From Verrucomicrobiia bacterium (lineage in GTDB: Bacteria; Verrucomicrobiota; Verrucomicrobiia; Limisphaerales; DSYF01), in contig DASTWL010000016.1 of assembly GCA_035765895.1 (NCBI GenBank), positions 1 through 64,000 of the forward strand: a DNA stretch of 64,000 bases. The letters are read 5' to 3'. This document shows positions 1 through 8,702 of the stretch, one piece after another. A program made the position numbers and the translations under genes. How positions within the stretch are numbered: position 1 is the stretch's first letter; each line of letters opens with the position of its first letter. The notes under the pieces were generated by a model, which saw only the letters and a list, made by a program, of their open reading frames with translations, had not been told where the DNA came from and made no database searches.

Positions 1-560
1 GGTCCGCTGGAAGTGCAGTTGCACGCATTCTCGCCACCGACGCCTCACCCGCGATGGTTGAGCGCGGACGCGTTGCCGTGCCAGCGGCGCGCTGGTCAGT
101 GCTCGATGCGTTCAACGAAACGCTCCCGATGATCGCCGCACTGCAAGTATCGTCAGGCCTGCTGCACTGGGCGAGCGATCCCTCCGTCACACTCGCCTGC
201 TGGAAAATATTTCTCACCCCCGACGGACGCATGGTGCACGCGTTGCCGTGCGAGCCGTGCCTGAAGGAATGGCGAACGCTCATCCCGGAAAGCCCGGTGC
301 CATGGCGCAGCGAAGCCGAGTGGCTGAAAATTTTCGAGCGCGCCGGCTTGCGTGTCACGCGCTCACAAAGCTGGACGCACAACGCGGTCTGCGCATCTGC
401 GTTGGAAATGGTGCGCGGGCTTCATCGCACCGGAGTGACGGGCCGTGTGCGCATCGGTCCGGCACGACTGCGGCAGGCGCTACGAGAGTATGACGCGCGA
501 CATCGGACGGCGGGTGGGGTTCAAGCAACATGGGCTTGGCTTGCAATTGAAGCCCAGTGA
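1..560 (+). CDS. BioC-like malonyl-ACP O-methyltransferase, 3' part
   Basis: The reading frame is open from the window edge (first full codon at base 3), so the N-terminus with the glycine-rich SAM motif I lies outside. The visible part begins with an ATDASPAM stretch, which is the acidic SAM-ribose loop (motif II) of class I methyltransferases. It continues with SVLDAFNETLP and an SSGLLHWASDP segment, and ends with an IGPARLRQALREYDARHR tail. That tail (short helix, then LR..L..Y....) is typical of the C-terminus of BioC, which methylates malonyl-ACP at the start of pimeloyl/biotin synthesis in the cytoplasm. The other biotin genes would lie to the left of the window and cannot be seen. The family call rests on motif resemblance only, and another class I methyltransferase is possible. 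An internal ATG at 54 is not the true start because conserved sequence precedes it. Confidence 0.6.
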   Translation, partial: SAGSAVARILATDASPAMVERGRVAVPAARWSVLDAFNETLPMIAALQVSSGLLHWASDPSVTLACWKIFLTPDGRMVHALPCEPCLKEWRTLIPESPVPWRSEAEWLKIFERAGLRVTRSQSWTHNAVCASALEMVRGLHRTGVTGRVRIGPARLRQALREYDARHRTAGGVQATWAWLAIEAQ

Positions 561-703
561 TGGAGCGCCGGTCCCTGCCCGGCTTTGGATTTGGCAAACG
601 CCCCAAGCCGGCAACATGTCGGCGCTCCCCCGGGAGTGCAGCCCGTAAAACTTTCACTGGTTTTCGTGTGTTTCGCGTATGCCGAGGTTAAACTTCAAAG
701 CTC

Positions 704-3403
704 ATGGCTGAACGCCTTCCCATTTACGAGATAGAGCAGGAGCTGGTTGCGCGGTTGCGCACGCAGCGACGGCTCATCGTTTCCGCGCCCACTGGTTCCG
801 GCAAATCCACGCAGGTGCCGCAGATGCTGCTCGACCACGGACTCCTCGGGAACGGGCAGGTCGTGGTGTTGCAGCCGCGCCGGCTGGCGACACGCATGCT
901 GGCGGCGCGTGTGGCGTCGGAGCGGAAGGCGGAACTCGGTCGCGAGGTCGGTTATCAGATCCGGCTGGAGAACGTGACAAGCGAGGCGACGCGCATCCGC
1001 TTCGTGACGGAGGGTGTGTTGCTGCGTCAGATGGTGAACGACCGCACGTTGCGCGGCGTGTCGGCGTTGATCTTCGATGAGTTTCACGAGCGGCATCTTT
1101 ACGGCGACATTACGCTCGCGCAGGCGTTGGATTTGCAGGAAACCGCGCGGCCGGATCTGCTGATCATCGTGATGAGCGCCACGCTGGATGCAGAGGCGTT
1201 GACAAAATACATGAGTGGTGCGCGCGGGGGGAAACCCACCCCCGACCCCTCCCCGGAGGGGATCGCGCTGAATGGCTTGGGTGGTTCAAAGTCACCTGCC
1301 GCGTCCGAATGCCGAAATCCAGTTCCCCTCCTTGGAGGGGTTAGGGGTGGGTTCGGCTGCTCCGTCCTTCAATCCGAAGGCCGCACTTTTCCAGTGGACA
1401 TCCAATACGCTGACTCACCGAGCTACGCGGACAAGCGGCCGGCGTGGGAACAGGCGGCGGATGCGTTCATCCACTTCGTGCAATCCGGCGGACAAGGCGA
1501 CGTGCTGGTGTTCATGCCGGGCGGCTTCGAGATTTCGCAAACCATCCAGACCATCCGCAACTGCGACGAATCGCGCGGCTGGGTGCTGCTTCCGTTGCAC
1601 GGCGAATTGCCGCCGCGCGATCAAGACGCCGCCGTAGCGCGTTACGAGCAACGCAAGGTTGTCGTCGCGACGAACGTGGCGGAAACCTCGCTGACGATTG
1701 ATGGCGTGCGCTGCGTCATCGACAGCGGGCTCGCGCGCATCTCGCGTTATGATTCCCAGCGCGGTATCAACACGCTGCTCATCGAGAAGATCAGCCGTGC
1801 CTCATCAGATCAACGTGCCGGTCGCGCCGGACGAACGGCACCGGGCGTGTGCTTGCGGCTGTGGTCGCAAGACGAACACGCGCATCGTGCAGCGCAGGAA
1901 CTGCCGGAGGTGAAGCGGCTCGATTTGTCGGAGGTGGTGCTGACGTTGAAGGCGGCCGGTGTGGAGGATTTGAGGAAATTCCGCTGGCTGGAGCCGCCGG
2001 ATGAACAGGCGCTCGCACATGCGGAGGAGTTGCTGACGGACCTTGGCGCGCTCTCGACGGAACACGGCACGCGCGATACGCAACGCGCCCTTATCACTCC
2101 CATCGGGCGCAAGATGCTGGCGTTTCCGCTGCACCCGCGGTATGCGCGGATGCTCCTCGCGGCGCAGGATTTCGGCTGCGTGCAACAGGCGTGCCTTGTG
2201 GCGGCGCTCACGCAGGGACGCGATTTGCTGCTGCGCAACGTGGACCGCGACACTACGAACTATCGCGAGGATTTGCTGGGTGATCGTGCGGCGAGTGATT
2301 TCTTCATCCTGATGCGCGCGTGGAATTACGCGGCGAAGAATGAATTCCGCATCGAAGCCTGCCGGCGCATGGGCATCCACATGGTCACGGCTCGGCAGGT
2401 CGGGCCGTTGTTTCAGCAGTTCCTCGACATCGCCAAGCGCGAGGGGCTCGACATCGCGCCGCGCGAAGTGCCGGATGAGGCGTTGCAGAAGTGTTTGCTC
2501 ATCGGCTTCAGCGATCGCGTGGCGCGGCGGCTCGATTCGGGGACGCTGCGTTGCGAACTCGTTCACGGTCGTCGCGGTGTGCTGGCGCGGGAAAGCACGG
2601 TGCAGAAGGCGCCGTTGTTTGTCGTCGCGGAGATTCGTGAAGTTGGCGGGCGCGATGGCGACGTGAACACGATTCTTTCGCTGGCCACCGCCATCGAGGA
2701 GAAGTGGCTGCACGAATTTTTCCCCGAGGACATGCAGCGCGATCTGCACACGCAGTTCGATGCGACGCAAAAGCGCGTGATGGCGGCGGAGCTGATCAAG
2801 TTCCGCGGGCTCGCGTTGTCGGCAAAGCGCGTGGATCCGCCACCGGCGGACGCCGCAGCGCGATTGTTGACGGATGAAGTGATGGCGGGGCGATTGAAGC
2901 TGACCGAATGGGATGAATCCGTTGACCAGTGGATTCAGCGGCTGGCGTTGCTGGCGCAGCATTGCCCGGAGTTGCAGCTCACGCCGATTGCGGAGGACGA
3001 CCGGCGCGCCATCGTGGAGCAGGTTTGCCTCGGCGCGGTGGGCTACAAAGACATCAAGGACAAGCCCGTGAAGCCGGTGGTGCAAGGCTGGTTGAGCCAC
3101 GCGCAGCGCGAGTTGCTGGACAAGCACGCGCCGGAACGGCTGAACCTGCCGAACGGCAAGACGCCGAAGGTGACTTACGAGCCGGGTCGCGCGCCGTTTG
3201 TTTCGATGCGCATCCAGGAACTCTACGACGTGATGCAGACGCCGAAGATCGCGATGGGCCGCGTGCCGGTGGTGGTGCACATCCTGACGCCGGGTTTCAA
3301 GCCGGTGCAGGTGACGCAAGATCTCGGCGGCTTCTGGCGCGAGCATTATCCGAAGCTGAAATCGGAATTGCAGCGGCGGTATCCGAAGCACGAGTGGCGG
3401 TGA
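704..3403 (+). CDS. hrpB: HrpB-type ATP-dependent RNA helicase with in-frame insertion
   Basis: An 899-residue DEAH/RHA-family helicase. Walker A GSGKST is at residues 31-36. The Walker B box reads DEFH (125-128) in the context DEFHERH. Motif III MSATLD starts at 157. Motif VI, DQRAGRAGRTAPG, lies near 365-377. The C-terminal third carries the HrpB-specific domain and ends with a tryptophan/YPKH.W tail that distinguishes HrpB from HrpA. The protein is longer than the usual 800-850 residues. Much of the excess lies at about 174-220, between the SAT motif and the conserved EGRTFPV segment, and is low-complexity Gly/Pro/Ser sequence encoded by a palindromic repeat (1233-1353). The insertion keeps the frame open and sits on the surface linker after motif III, so the enzyme may still work. 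HrpB is cytoplasmic; its biological role is poorly defined in bacteria. The ATG at 704 places Walker A where expected. Confidence 0.9.
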   Translation: MAERLPIYEIEQELVARLRTQRRLIVSAPTGSGKSTQVPQMLLDHGLLGNGQVVVLQPRRLATRMLAARVASERKAELGREVGYQIRLENVTSEATRIRFVTEGVLLRQMVNDRTLRGVSALIFDEFHERHLYGDITLAQALDLQETARPDLLIIVMSATLDAEALTKYMSGARGGKPTPDPSPEGIALNGLGGSKSPAASECRNPVPLLGGVRGGFGCSVLQSEGRTFPVDIQYADSPSYADKRPAWEQAADAFIHFVQSGGQGDVLVFMPGGFEISQTIQTIRNCDESRGWVLLPLHGELPPRDQDAAVARYEQRKVVVATNVAETSLTIDGVRCVIDSGLARISRYDSQRGINTLLIEKISRASSDQRAGRAGRTAPGVCLRLWSQDEHAHRAAQELPEVKRLDLSEVVLTLKAAGVEDLRKFRWLEPPDEQALAHAEELLTDLGALSTEHGTRDTQRALITPIGRKMLAFPLHPRYARMLLAAQDFGCVQQACLVAALTQGRDLLLRNVDRDTTNYREDLLGDRAASDFFILMRAWNYAAKNEFRIEACRRMGIHMVTARQVGPLFQQFLDIAKREGLDIAPREVPDEALQKCLLIGFSDRVARRLDSGTLRCELVHGRRGVLARESTVQKAPLFVVAEIREVGGRDGDVNTILSLATAIEEKWLHEFFPEDMQRDLHTQFDATQKRVMAAELIKFRGLALSAKRVDPPPADAAARLLTDEVMAGRLKLTEWDESVDQWIQRLALLAQHCPELQLTPIAEDDRRAIVEQVCLGAVGYKDIKDKPVKPVVQGWLSHAQRELLDKHAPERLNLPNGKTPKVTYEPGRAPFVSMRIQELYDVMQTPKIAMGRVPVVVHILTPGFKPVQVTQDLGGFWREHYPKLKSELQRRYPKHEWR
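1233..1353. repeat. Palindromic MITE/REP-like element inside hrpB
   Basis: Two arms about 30 bp long lie in inverted orientation. The left arm (from 1233) reads aacccacccccgacccctcc, and the reverse complement of the right arm (ending 1353) reads aacccacccctaacccctcc. Each arm also folds on itself (cccctccccggagggg at 1246-1261, cccctccttggagggg at 1325-1340). The roughly 60 bp between the arms have no evident coding logic. The element encodes about 40 helicase residues that HrpB proteins do not normally have. No target-site duplication can be assigned with certainty. This is a short non-autonomous palindromic repeat that probably has many copies elsewhere in the genome; no second copy was noticed in this window. 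Confidence 0.75.
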
Positions 3404-3761
3404 CTGCGCTGACCACCATGGCCGGTGGCCGTGTGGCTTGCTGAAAATAAAGTCCGTTGATGAAGGTCATTCGGAAATCCACTGCCAGGGTGTTTCTTGA
3501 TCCGTGACCGCAGCTGGATTCTTCCCGTCCACGCAAGACAACGCTGCCCAAAAAGCGAGCAACGTGGGCGCTTCGCAATTTTGAACCGCCGCCATTTTCT
3601 CTTCTTTGCAATTGTGAGCCGGCTGATTGGCGTGGCGATGTCACCTTTCGTCTGCATCGCACAGGACGGGGCTTTTTGGTGATTCGCCGCGGCGGTCCGG
3701 CGTTCGCGCCGGCGCGAAACCGGGCGGGGTAACAGGGTGCGAGAGAGTTTTTTGGGGCACG
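3404..3761. other. Intergenic region between hrpB and the repeat protein
   Basis: About 360 bp without a convincing gene. Short open frames here lack codon bias, a ribosome site and recognisable motifs. The only clear signal is the sigma-54-type promoter at its right end. Any upstream activator site would be expected in this stretch, but I see no strong inverted repeat. Confidence 0.5.
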
Positions 3762-3777
3762 TGGCATGCCAGTTGCA
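3762..3777 (+). promoter_or_regulatory. Sigma-54 (-24/-12) promoter
   Basis: The sequence TGGCATGCCAGTTGCA matches the RpoN consensus TGGCAYRNNNNTTGCW at every defined position, with the correct spacing between the GG and GC elements. The predicted transcription start is near 3788, giving a 5' leader of about 45 nt before the ATG at 3833. This supports that ATG and excludes an upstream GTG at 3737, which would lie before the promoter. Sigma-54 promoters need an enhancer-binding activator, which is not encoded nearby. Confidence 0.7.
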
Positions 3778-3832
3778 AAATGCGCTGTGGGGCCGTCAGC
3801 CAGAACCGGCTGAATCGGTCCGAGCGCCGAAA

Positions 3833-6800
3833 ATGACCACATTTCAAAACCTGGTTCGAGCCGGTCTGCGGGGAATCCCCATGGCGGCTCTGTTGACGTT
3901 CACCCTGGGTGTGCGCGCCACGGCCGCCAACGTCACGCTGGCGTGGGATCCAAGCACGGATGCGACTGTCACAGGGTATCGACTTTATTATGGCACCGCC
4001 TCGCGGGCATATACGGGCAACGTGGCGGTCAACGCCGGCACCACGTCGGCCACGGTTTCCAACCTGGCGATCGGGCAGACGTATTATTTCGCCGCCACCT
4101 CGTTGAGTTCGGCGGGACAGGAAAGTGCGTATTCCGGCGAGGTTTCCTACATGGCGCCGGCGGCCAATTCCGCGCCGGTGGCCAATGCGCAAAGCGTCAG
4201 CACGCCCGAAGACACGGCCAGGACCATCACGCTGAGCGCCACCGATGCGGATGGCAATCCGCTAAGTTACGCGGTGGTGACCGGACCGGCGCACGGCACG
4301 TTGAGCGGCGCTGCGCCCAATCTCACCTACACCCCGGCGGCTAATTACAACGGCGCTGACAGCTTCACCTTCAAAGCCAATGACGGGACGGTTGATTCCG
4401 CGCCGGCCACCGTTTCCCTCGCGATTACGCCCGTCAACGACGCGCCGGTGGCCAACGGGCAAAACGTGACGACGGCAGAGGACACGGCCAGAACGATTAC
4501 TCTGACCGGTTCTGATGTGGACGGCAACGCGCTCACCTATGCGGTGGTGGCCGCGCCGGCGCATGGCACGTTAAGCGGCACCGCGCCGAATCTGGTTTAC
4601 ACGCCGGCGGCCAACTACAACGGCAGTGATAGTTTCACGTTCCGGGTCAACGATGGCACGGTCAACTCGGCGACGGCCACGGTTTCCATCACGGTCACGC
4701 CCGTCAATGACGCGCCGGTGGCCAACGCGCAAAGTGTGAGCACGCCGGAAGACACCGCGAAGGCGATTACGTTGACGGGTTCCGATGTGGACGGCAATGC
4801 GTTGACCTATGCGGTGGTGACCGGACCGGCGCATGGCACGTTAAGCGGCACCGCACCAAATCTGGTTTACACGCCGGCGGCCAACTACAACGGCAGCGAC
4901 AGCTTCACGTTCCGGGTCAACGATGGCTCCCTGAATTCTGCCAATGCGACCGTTTCCCTGACGGTGGCGCCGGTGAACGACGCGCCCGTGGCCATGGCCC
5001 AAAGCGTGACGACGGCCGAGGACACGGCCAAGGCGATTACCCTGAACGGCAGCGACGTGGACGGCGATGCGTTGACTTACGCGGTCAGCACGCCGCCGGC
5101 GCACGGCACCTTGAGCGGCACCGCGCCGAATCTGACCTACACGCCGGCGTCCAGCTACTCGGGCAGCGACAGTTTTGCCTTCCGTGTCAACGACGGGCTG
5201 ACGAATTCCAGCCCGGCGACCGTGGCGATCACCATCACGGCCGTCAATCATGCGCCGGTGGCCAACGCCCAGACCATCACCACGCCCGAGGACACCGCCA
5301 AGGCGATTACGCTGACGGCAAGCGATGCGGACGGGGACAGCCTGACTTACACGATTGTCACCCCGCCGGCGCACGGAAGCCTGTCCGGCACCGCACCCAA
5401 TCTGACCTACACGCCGGCGACGAATTACAGCGGCGCGGACAGTTTCTGGTTCAAGGCCAACGATGGCACGACGGATTCCGCCCTTGCGGTGGTGTCCATC
5501 AACATCACCGCGGTAAACCACGCGCCCGTGGCGAATGCGCAGAGTGTGACCACCGCGGAAGACACGGCGAAGGTCATTGTCCTGACCGCCACCGACGCGG
5601 ATGGCAACAATCTGACTTACACGGTGGTCACGCCGCCGGCGCACGGAAGCCTGTCCGGCATCGCGCCCAATCTGACTTACACGCCGGCCGCCAACTACAA
5701 CGGCGCGGACAGCTTCACGTTCAAGGCGAACGACGGCACCGTGGACTCCACCGTGGCCGCGGTGGCGTTGACCGTGACGCCCGTGAACGACGCGCCCGTG
5801 GCCAGCGCCCAAAGCGTAAGCCTGACGGAGGACGCCACCAAAGCCATCACGTTGAGTGCTGCCGACGTGGATGGCGATGCGTTGAGCTACACGATTGTGA
5901 CGCCGCCGGCACACGGCACGCTGAGCGGCACGGCGCCGAACATGGTTTACACGCCGGCGACAAATTACAGCGGCGCGGACAGCTTCTGGTTCAAGGCGAA
6001 CGACGGCACGGCTGATTCCGCGACCGCCGTGGTGTCCCTCAACATCACCGCCGTCAATCACGCGCCGGTGGCCAGCGCGCAAAGCGTGACCACCCCGGAA
6101 GACGCGGCGAAGGCGATCACCCTGGCCGCCACGGATGTGGACGGCGACACGCTGAGCTACACCATTGTGGCACCGCCGGCGCACGGTAAACTGACGGGCA
6201 CGGCGCCGAACGTGATTTACACCCCGACGACCAATTACAACGGCTCGGACAGTTTCACGTTCAAGGCGAACGACGGCACGGTGGACTCCTCAACGGTGGC
6301 CGTGTTTGTGACCGTGACGCCGGTCAACGATGCGCCGGTGGCCAGCGCGCAAACGGTGACGCTTGCGGAAGATTCCAGCAAGGCCATCACGCTGTCCGCG
6401 ACCGATGTCGAAGGCGATGCGTTGACCTACACGATTGTGACGCCGCCGGCGCACGGCACGTTGAGCGGCACGGCGCCGAATGTGGTTTACACACCGGCGA
6501 CGAATTACAGCGGTGCGGACAGCTTCTGGTTCAAGGCGAACGACGGCGCGGCCGATTCGGGCCTGGCGGTGGTCTCCCTCAACATCACCGCGGTCAACCA
6601 TGCGCCCATTGCCAGCGCCCAGAGCGCGACCACTTTGGAAGACACGGCCACGGCCATCACGCTCGCGGCGACCGACGTGGACGGCGACACGTTGACCTAC
6701 ACGATTGTGACGCCGCCGGCGCACGGCACCTTGTCCGGCACGCCGCCCAATGTGACCTACAAACCGGCCACGAACTACAACGGCGCCGACAGCTTTGCGT

Positions 6801-8677
6801 TCAAGGCCAACGACGGCACCGTGGATTCCGCCACCGCCATGGTGGGCCTGACGGTGACGCCGGTGAACGATCCGCCGACGCTGAACCCGATTGCGAATGT
6901 AACCGTCAATCAGAATGCCAGCGCGGCGACCGTGTCGCTGGCGGGCATCAGTTCCGGCGCCGCCAATGAAGCGCAGACACTCACGGTGACCGCCTCGTCG
7001 AGCAATCCCGGCGTCGTGCCGACGCCAGGCATCGCCTACATGAGCCCCAACGCGACCGGTTCACTGACCTTCACGCCGGTGGCGGATGCCAGCGGCACCG
7101 CGGTAATCACCGTGACAGTCAGTGATGGCCAGAGTGAGAACAGCACGGTGACGCGGTCGTTTACCGTGACGGTGAACGCGGTCGCCAGCCCGATCACACT
7201 GGATCCGATCGCCAGCGTGTCCGTGGATGAAAACTCCGGGACGCAGACCGTGCCGCTTTCCGGCATCAGCAGCACGTCCACCACGACCCCTTACACCACG
7301 ACCACCCGGATACGCACCGGCAAGACGAGCACAAAGCTGACGGTAACGGCGACCTCCAGCGACACGAGCCTCATTCCGACGCCCGTGGTCAGTTACAGCA
7401 GCCCGAATTCGACCGGCACACTCAGTTTCGCGCCTGTCGCCGGCAAGTCCGGTTCGGCCATCATCACCGTGACGGTCACCGACGGGAGCAATCCGCCCAC
7501 GAGCCGTTCGTTCATGGTGACCGTGAATGCCGTCAACGCGCCGCCGACGTTGGATCCGCTGGGCAATCTGAACGTGGCCGATGACGCAGGGCCGCAGACC
7601 GTGACGTTGACCGGCATCACCGCCGGGCCAAACGAATCGCAGTCGCTTACGGTTACCGCGACCTCCAGCAATCCGAGCTTCGTGCCCACGCCCAAGGTGA
7701 ATTACACCAGCCCGAACACCACCGGCACCCTGACGTTCACGCCCACGACGAACACGAGCGGTTCGACCATCATCACGGTCACGGTGAACGATGGCCAGCC
7801 GCAGAACAGCACGGTGACGCGCGCCTTCACGGTCAACGTCTATTCGGGGCAAATGCCGCCGACGGTGTCCCTGACGTCGCCCAGCTACGGCGCGACCTTC
7901 ACCGCGCCAGCCAAGATCAGTCTCGCGGCGACGGTCAACCCCAACGGTCACACGATCGCCAAGGTCCAGTTTTACGCTGATGGAACGCTGGTCGGCGAAG
8001 CCGCCAGCGCCCCTTACGCGGCGGATTGGGCGGCGACTGGCGTGGGCGCCTACAACCTGACCGCCCGCGTGCTTTATGAGTCAAACGGTTCGGTCGATTC
8101 GCAGCCGGTGAAGGTGACGCTGACCACGTTGCCCGCCCCGTGGGAAACAGCGGACTTGGGCAGTGGCATCGTCGCGGGCGACGCCGTATTCACCAACGGC
8201 ACGTTCGTGGTCACGGGCGCCGGCAACATTGGCGGCACGGCGGACGACTTCCGTTACGTTTATCAGACCTTGAGCGGGGACGGCGACATCACCGTTGAAT
8301 TGAAGTCGGCGGCCCTGAGCTCGCCGGCCGGCCGCGTGGGTGTGATGATCCGCGAATCATTGGCCAATGATGCCAAGGCGGCCTTCGTGGGGCTGGACAG
8401 CAACGGCACCTGCCACACGATCTGGCGGACCGCCACCGGCGGTGACAGCAATGACAGCACGCCCGCGATGAAAGCCACCTCCGACCTCTGGGTGCGGTTG
8501 GTCCGCTCGGGCAACCGGCTTACTGCTTACTACTCGACCAACGGCCGGCGCTGGAGTGGTGCCGGCAACCAGACGATTTCCATGGCTTCCAACATCTACA
8601 TCGGCCTCGCCGTGGCGTCGGGCAACACGGACACGCCGGTGGTGGCCAATTTTGGCACGCCCGTGGTGACGCCTTGA
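3833..8677 (+). CDS. Giant secreted cadherin-like repeat protein
   Basis: A 1614-residue exported protein. The first 25 or so residues form a signal peptide (AALLTFTLGV core, cleavage near ATA/AN). Next come a fibronectin-III-like domain (about 27-110, LYYG and YYFAATS strands), then ten tandem 90-residue cadherin/VCBS-like repeats (112-1011) with the pattern EDTAK.ITL..D.DGD.LTY, PAHGTLSG, and NDGT. Three repeats of roughly 110 residues (P.LDPI...V) follow, then an Ig-like domain (about 1341-1435, KVQFYADGTLVGEA), and a C-terminal beta-sandwich (about 1437-1614, GRVGVMIRESL) resembling DUF1349/LamG-type concanavalin folds. It is probably a surface or extracellular adhesin or matrix protein. 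No cell-wall anchor or PEP-CTERM motif is visible. It lies 25 bp before the next gene and probably shares its sigma-54 promoter. Specific ligands cannot be told. Confidence 0.85.
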   Translation: MTTFQNLVRAGLRGIPMAALLTFTLGVRATAANVTLAWDPSTDATVTGYRLYYGTASRAYTGNVAVNAGTTSATVSNLAIGQTYYFAATSLSSAGQESAYSGEVSYMAPAANSAPVANAQSVSTPEDTARTITLSATDADGNPLSYAVVTGPAHGTLSGAAPNLTYTPAANYNGADSFTFKANDGTVDSAPATVSLAITPVNDAPVANGQNVTTAEDTARTITLTGSDVDGNALTYAVVAAPAHGTLSGTAPNLVYTPAANYNGSDSFTFRVNDGTVNSATATVSITVTPVNDAPVANAQSVSTPEDTAKAITLTGSDVDGNALTYAVVTGPAHGTLSGTAPNLVYTPAANYNGSDSFTFRVNDGSLNSANATVSLTVAPVNDAPVAMAQSVTTAEDTAKAITLNGSDVDGDALTYAVSTPPAHGTLSGTAPNLTYTPASSYSGSDSFAFRVNDGLTNSSPATVAITITAVNHAPVANAQTITTPEDTAKAITLTASDADGDSLTYTIVTPPAHGSLSGTAPNLTYTPATNYSGADSFWFKANDGTTDSALAVVSINITAVNHAPVANAQSVTTAEDTAKVIVLTATDADGNNLTYTVVTPPAHGSLSGIAPNLTYTPAANYNGADSFTFKANDGTVDSTVAAVALTVTPVNDAPVASAQSVSLTEDATKAITLSAADVDGDALSYTIVTPPAHGTLSGTAPNMVYTPATNYSGADSFWFKANDGTADSATAVVSLNITAVNHAPVASAQSVTTPEDAAKAITLAATDVDGDTLSYTIVAPPAHGKLTGTAPNVIYTPTTNYNGSDSFTFKANDGTVDSSTVAVFVTVTPVNDAPVASAQTVTLAEDSSKAITLSATDVEGDALTYTIVTPPAHGTLSGTAPNVVYTPATNYSGADSFWFKANDGAADSGLAVVSLNITAVNHAPIASAQSATTLEDTATAITLAATDVDGDTLTYTIVTPPAHGTLSGTPPNVTYKPATNYNGADSFAFKANDGTVDSATAMVGLTVTPVNDPPTLNPIANVTVNQNASAATVSLAGISSGAANEAQTLTVTASSSNPGVVPTPGIAYMSPNATGSLTFTPVADASGTAVITVTVSDGQSENSTVTRSFTVTVNAVASPITLDPIASVSVDENSGTQTVPLSGISSTSTTTPYTTTTRIRTGKTSTKLTVTATSSDTSLIPTPVVSYSSPNSTGTLSFAPVAGKSGSAIITVTVTDGSNPPTSRSFMVTVNAVNAPPTLDPLGNLNVADDAGPQTVTLTGITAGPNESQSLTVTATSSNPSFVPTPKVNYTSPNTTGTLTFTPTTNTSGSTIITVTVNDGQPQNSTVTRAFTVNVYSGQMPPTVSLTSPSYGATFTAPAKISLAATVNPNGHTIAKVQFYADGTLVGEAASAPYAADWAATGVGAYNLTARVLYESNGSVDSQPVKVTLTTLPAPWETADLGSGIVAGDAVFTNGTFVVTGAGNIGGTADDFRYVYQTLSGDGDITVELKSAALSSPAGRVGVMIRESLANDAKAAFVGLDSNGTCHTIWRTATGGDSNDSTPAMKATSDLWVRLVRSGNRLTAYYSTNGRRWSGAGNQTISMASNIYIGLAVASGNTDTPVVANFGTPVVTP
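4166..6865 (+). repeat. Ten exact-length 270-bp tandem coding repeats
   Basis: Repeat starts fall every 270 bp (4166, 4436 and so on to 6866), with no insertion or deletion over 2700 bp. Each unit codes one 90-residue cadherin-like domain beginning N(D/H/S)AP(V/I)A. Units 5-10 form three 540-bp pairs: the odd units end in NITAV and contain FWFKANDG, the even units end in TVTPV with FTFKANDG or FAFKANDG. This points to expansion of a two-domain block. Confidence 0.9.
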
Positions 8678-8702
8678 ATTCATTGCCAACGGTGATGCGC
8701 AT

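Noticed and set aside
1805-3391. Long complementary-strand reading frame opposite the helicase gene
   Set aside because: It lies wholly opposite a well-supported gene, is rich in Arg/His/Ala from GC-biased codons and has no family motif. The same applies to long frames opposite 12114-14300, 20335-24084, the GH92 genes and the giant repeat proteins.
3737-3832. Upstream GTG start for the cadherin-like protein
   Set aside because: It precedes the predicted transcription start of the sigma-54 promoter and would place 32 non-signal residues before the signal peptide.
4166-6865. Possible CRISPR-like array because of regular spacing
   Set aside because: The units are 270-bp protein-coding repeats in one frame with no spacers.
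3833-8677. PEP-CTERM or LPXTG sorting signal on the giant exoprotein
   Set aside because: The C-terminus ends in a beta domain (NFGTPVVTP) without a hydrophobic helix and basic tail.
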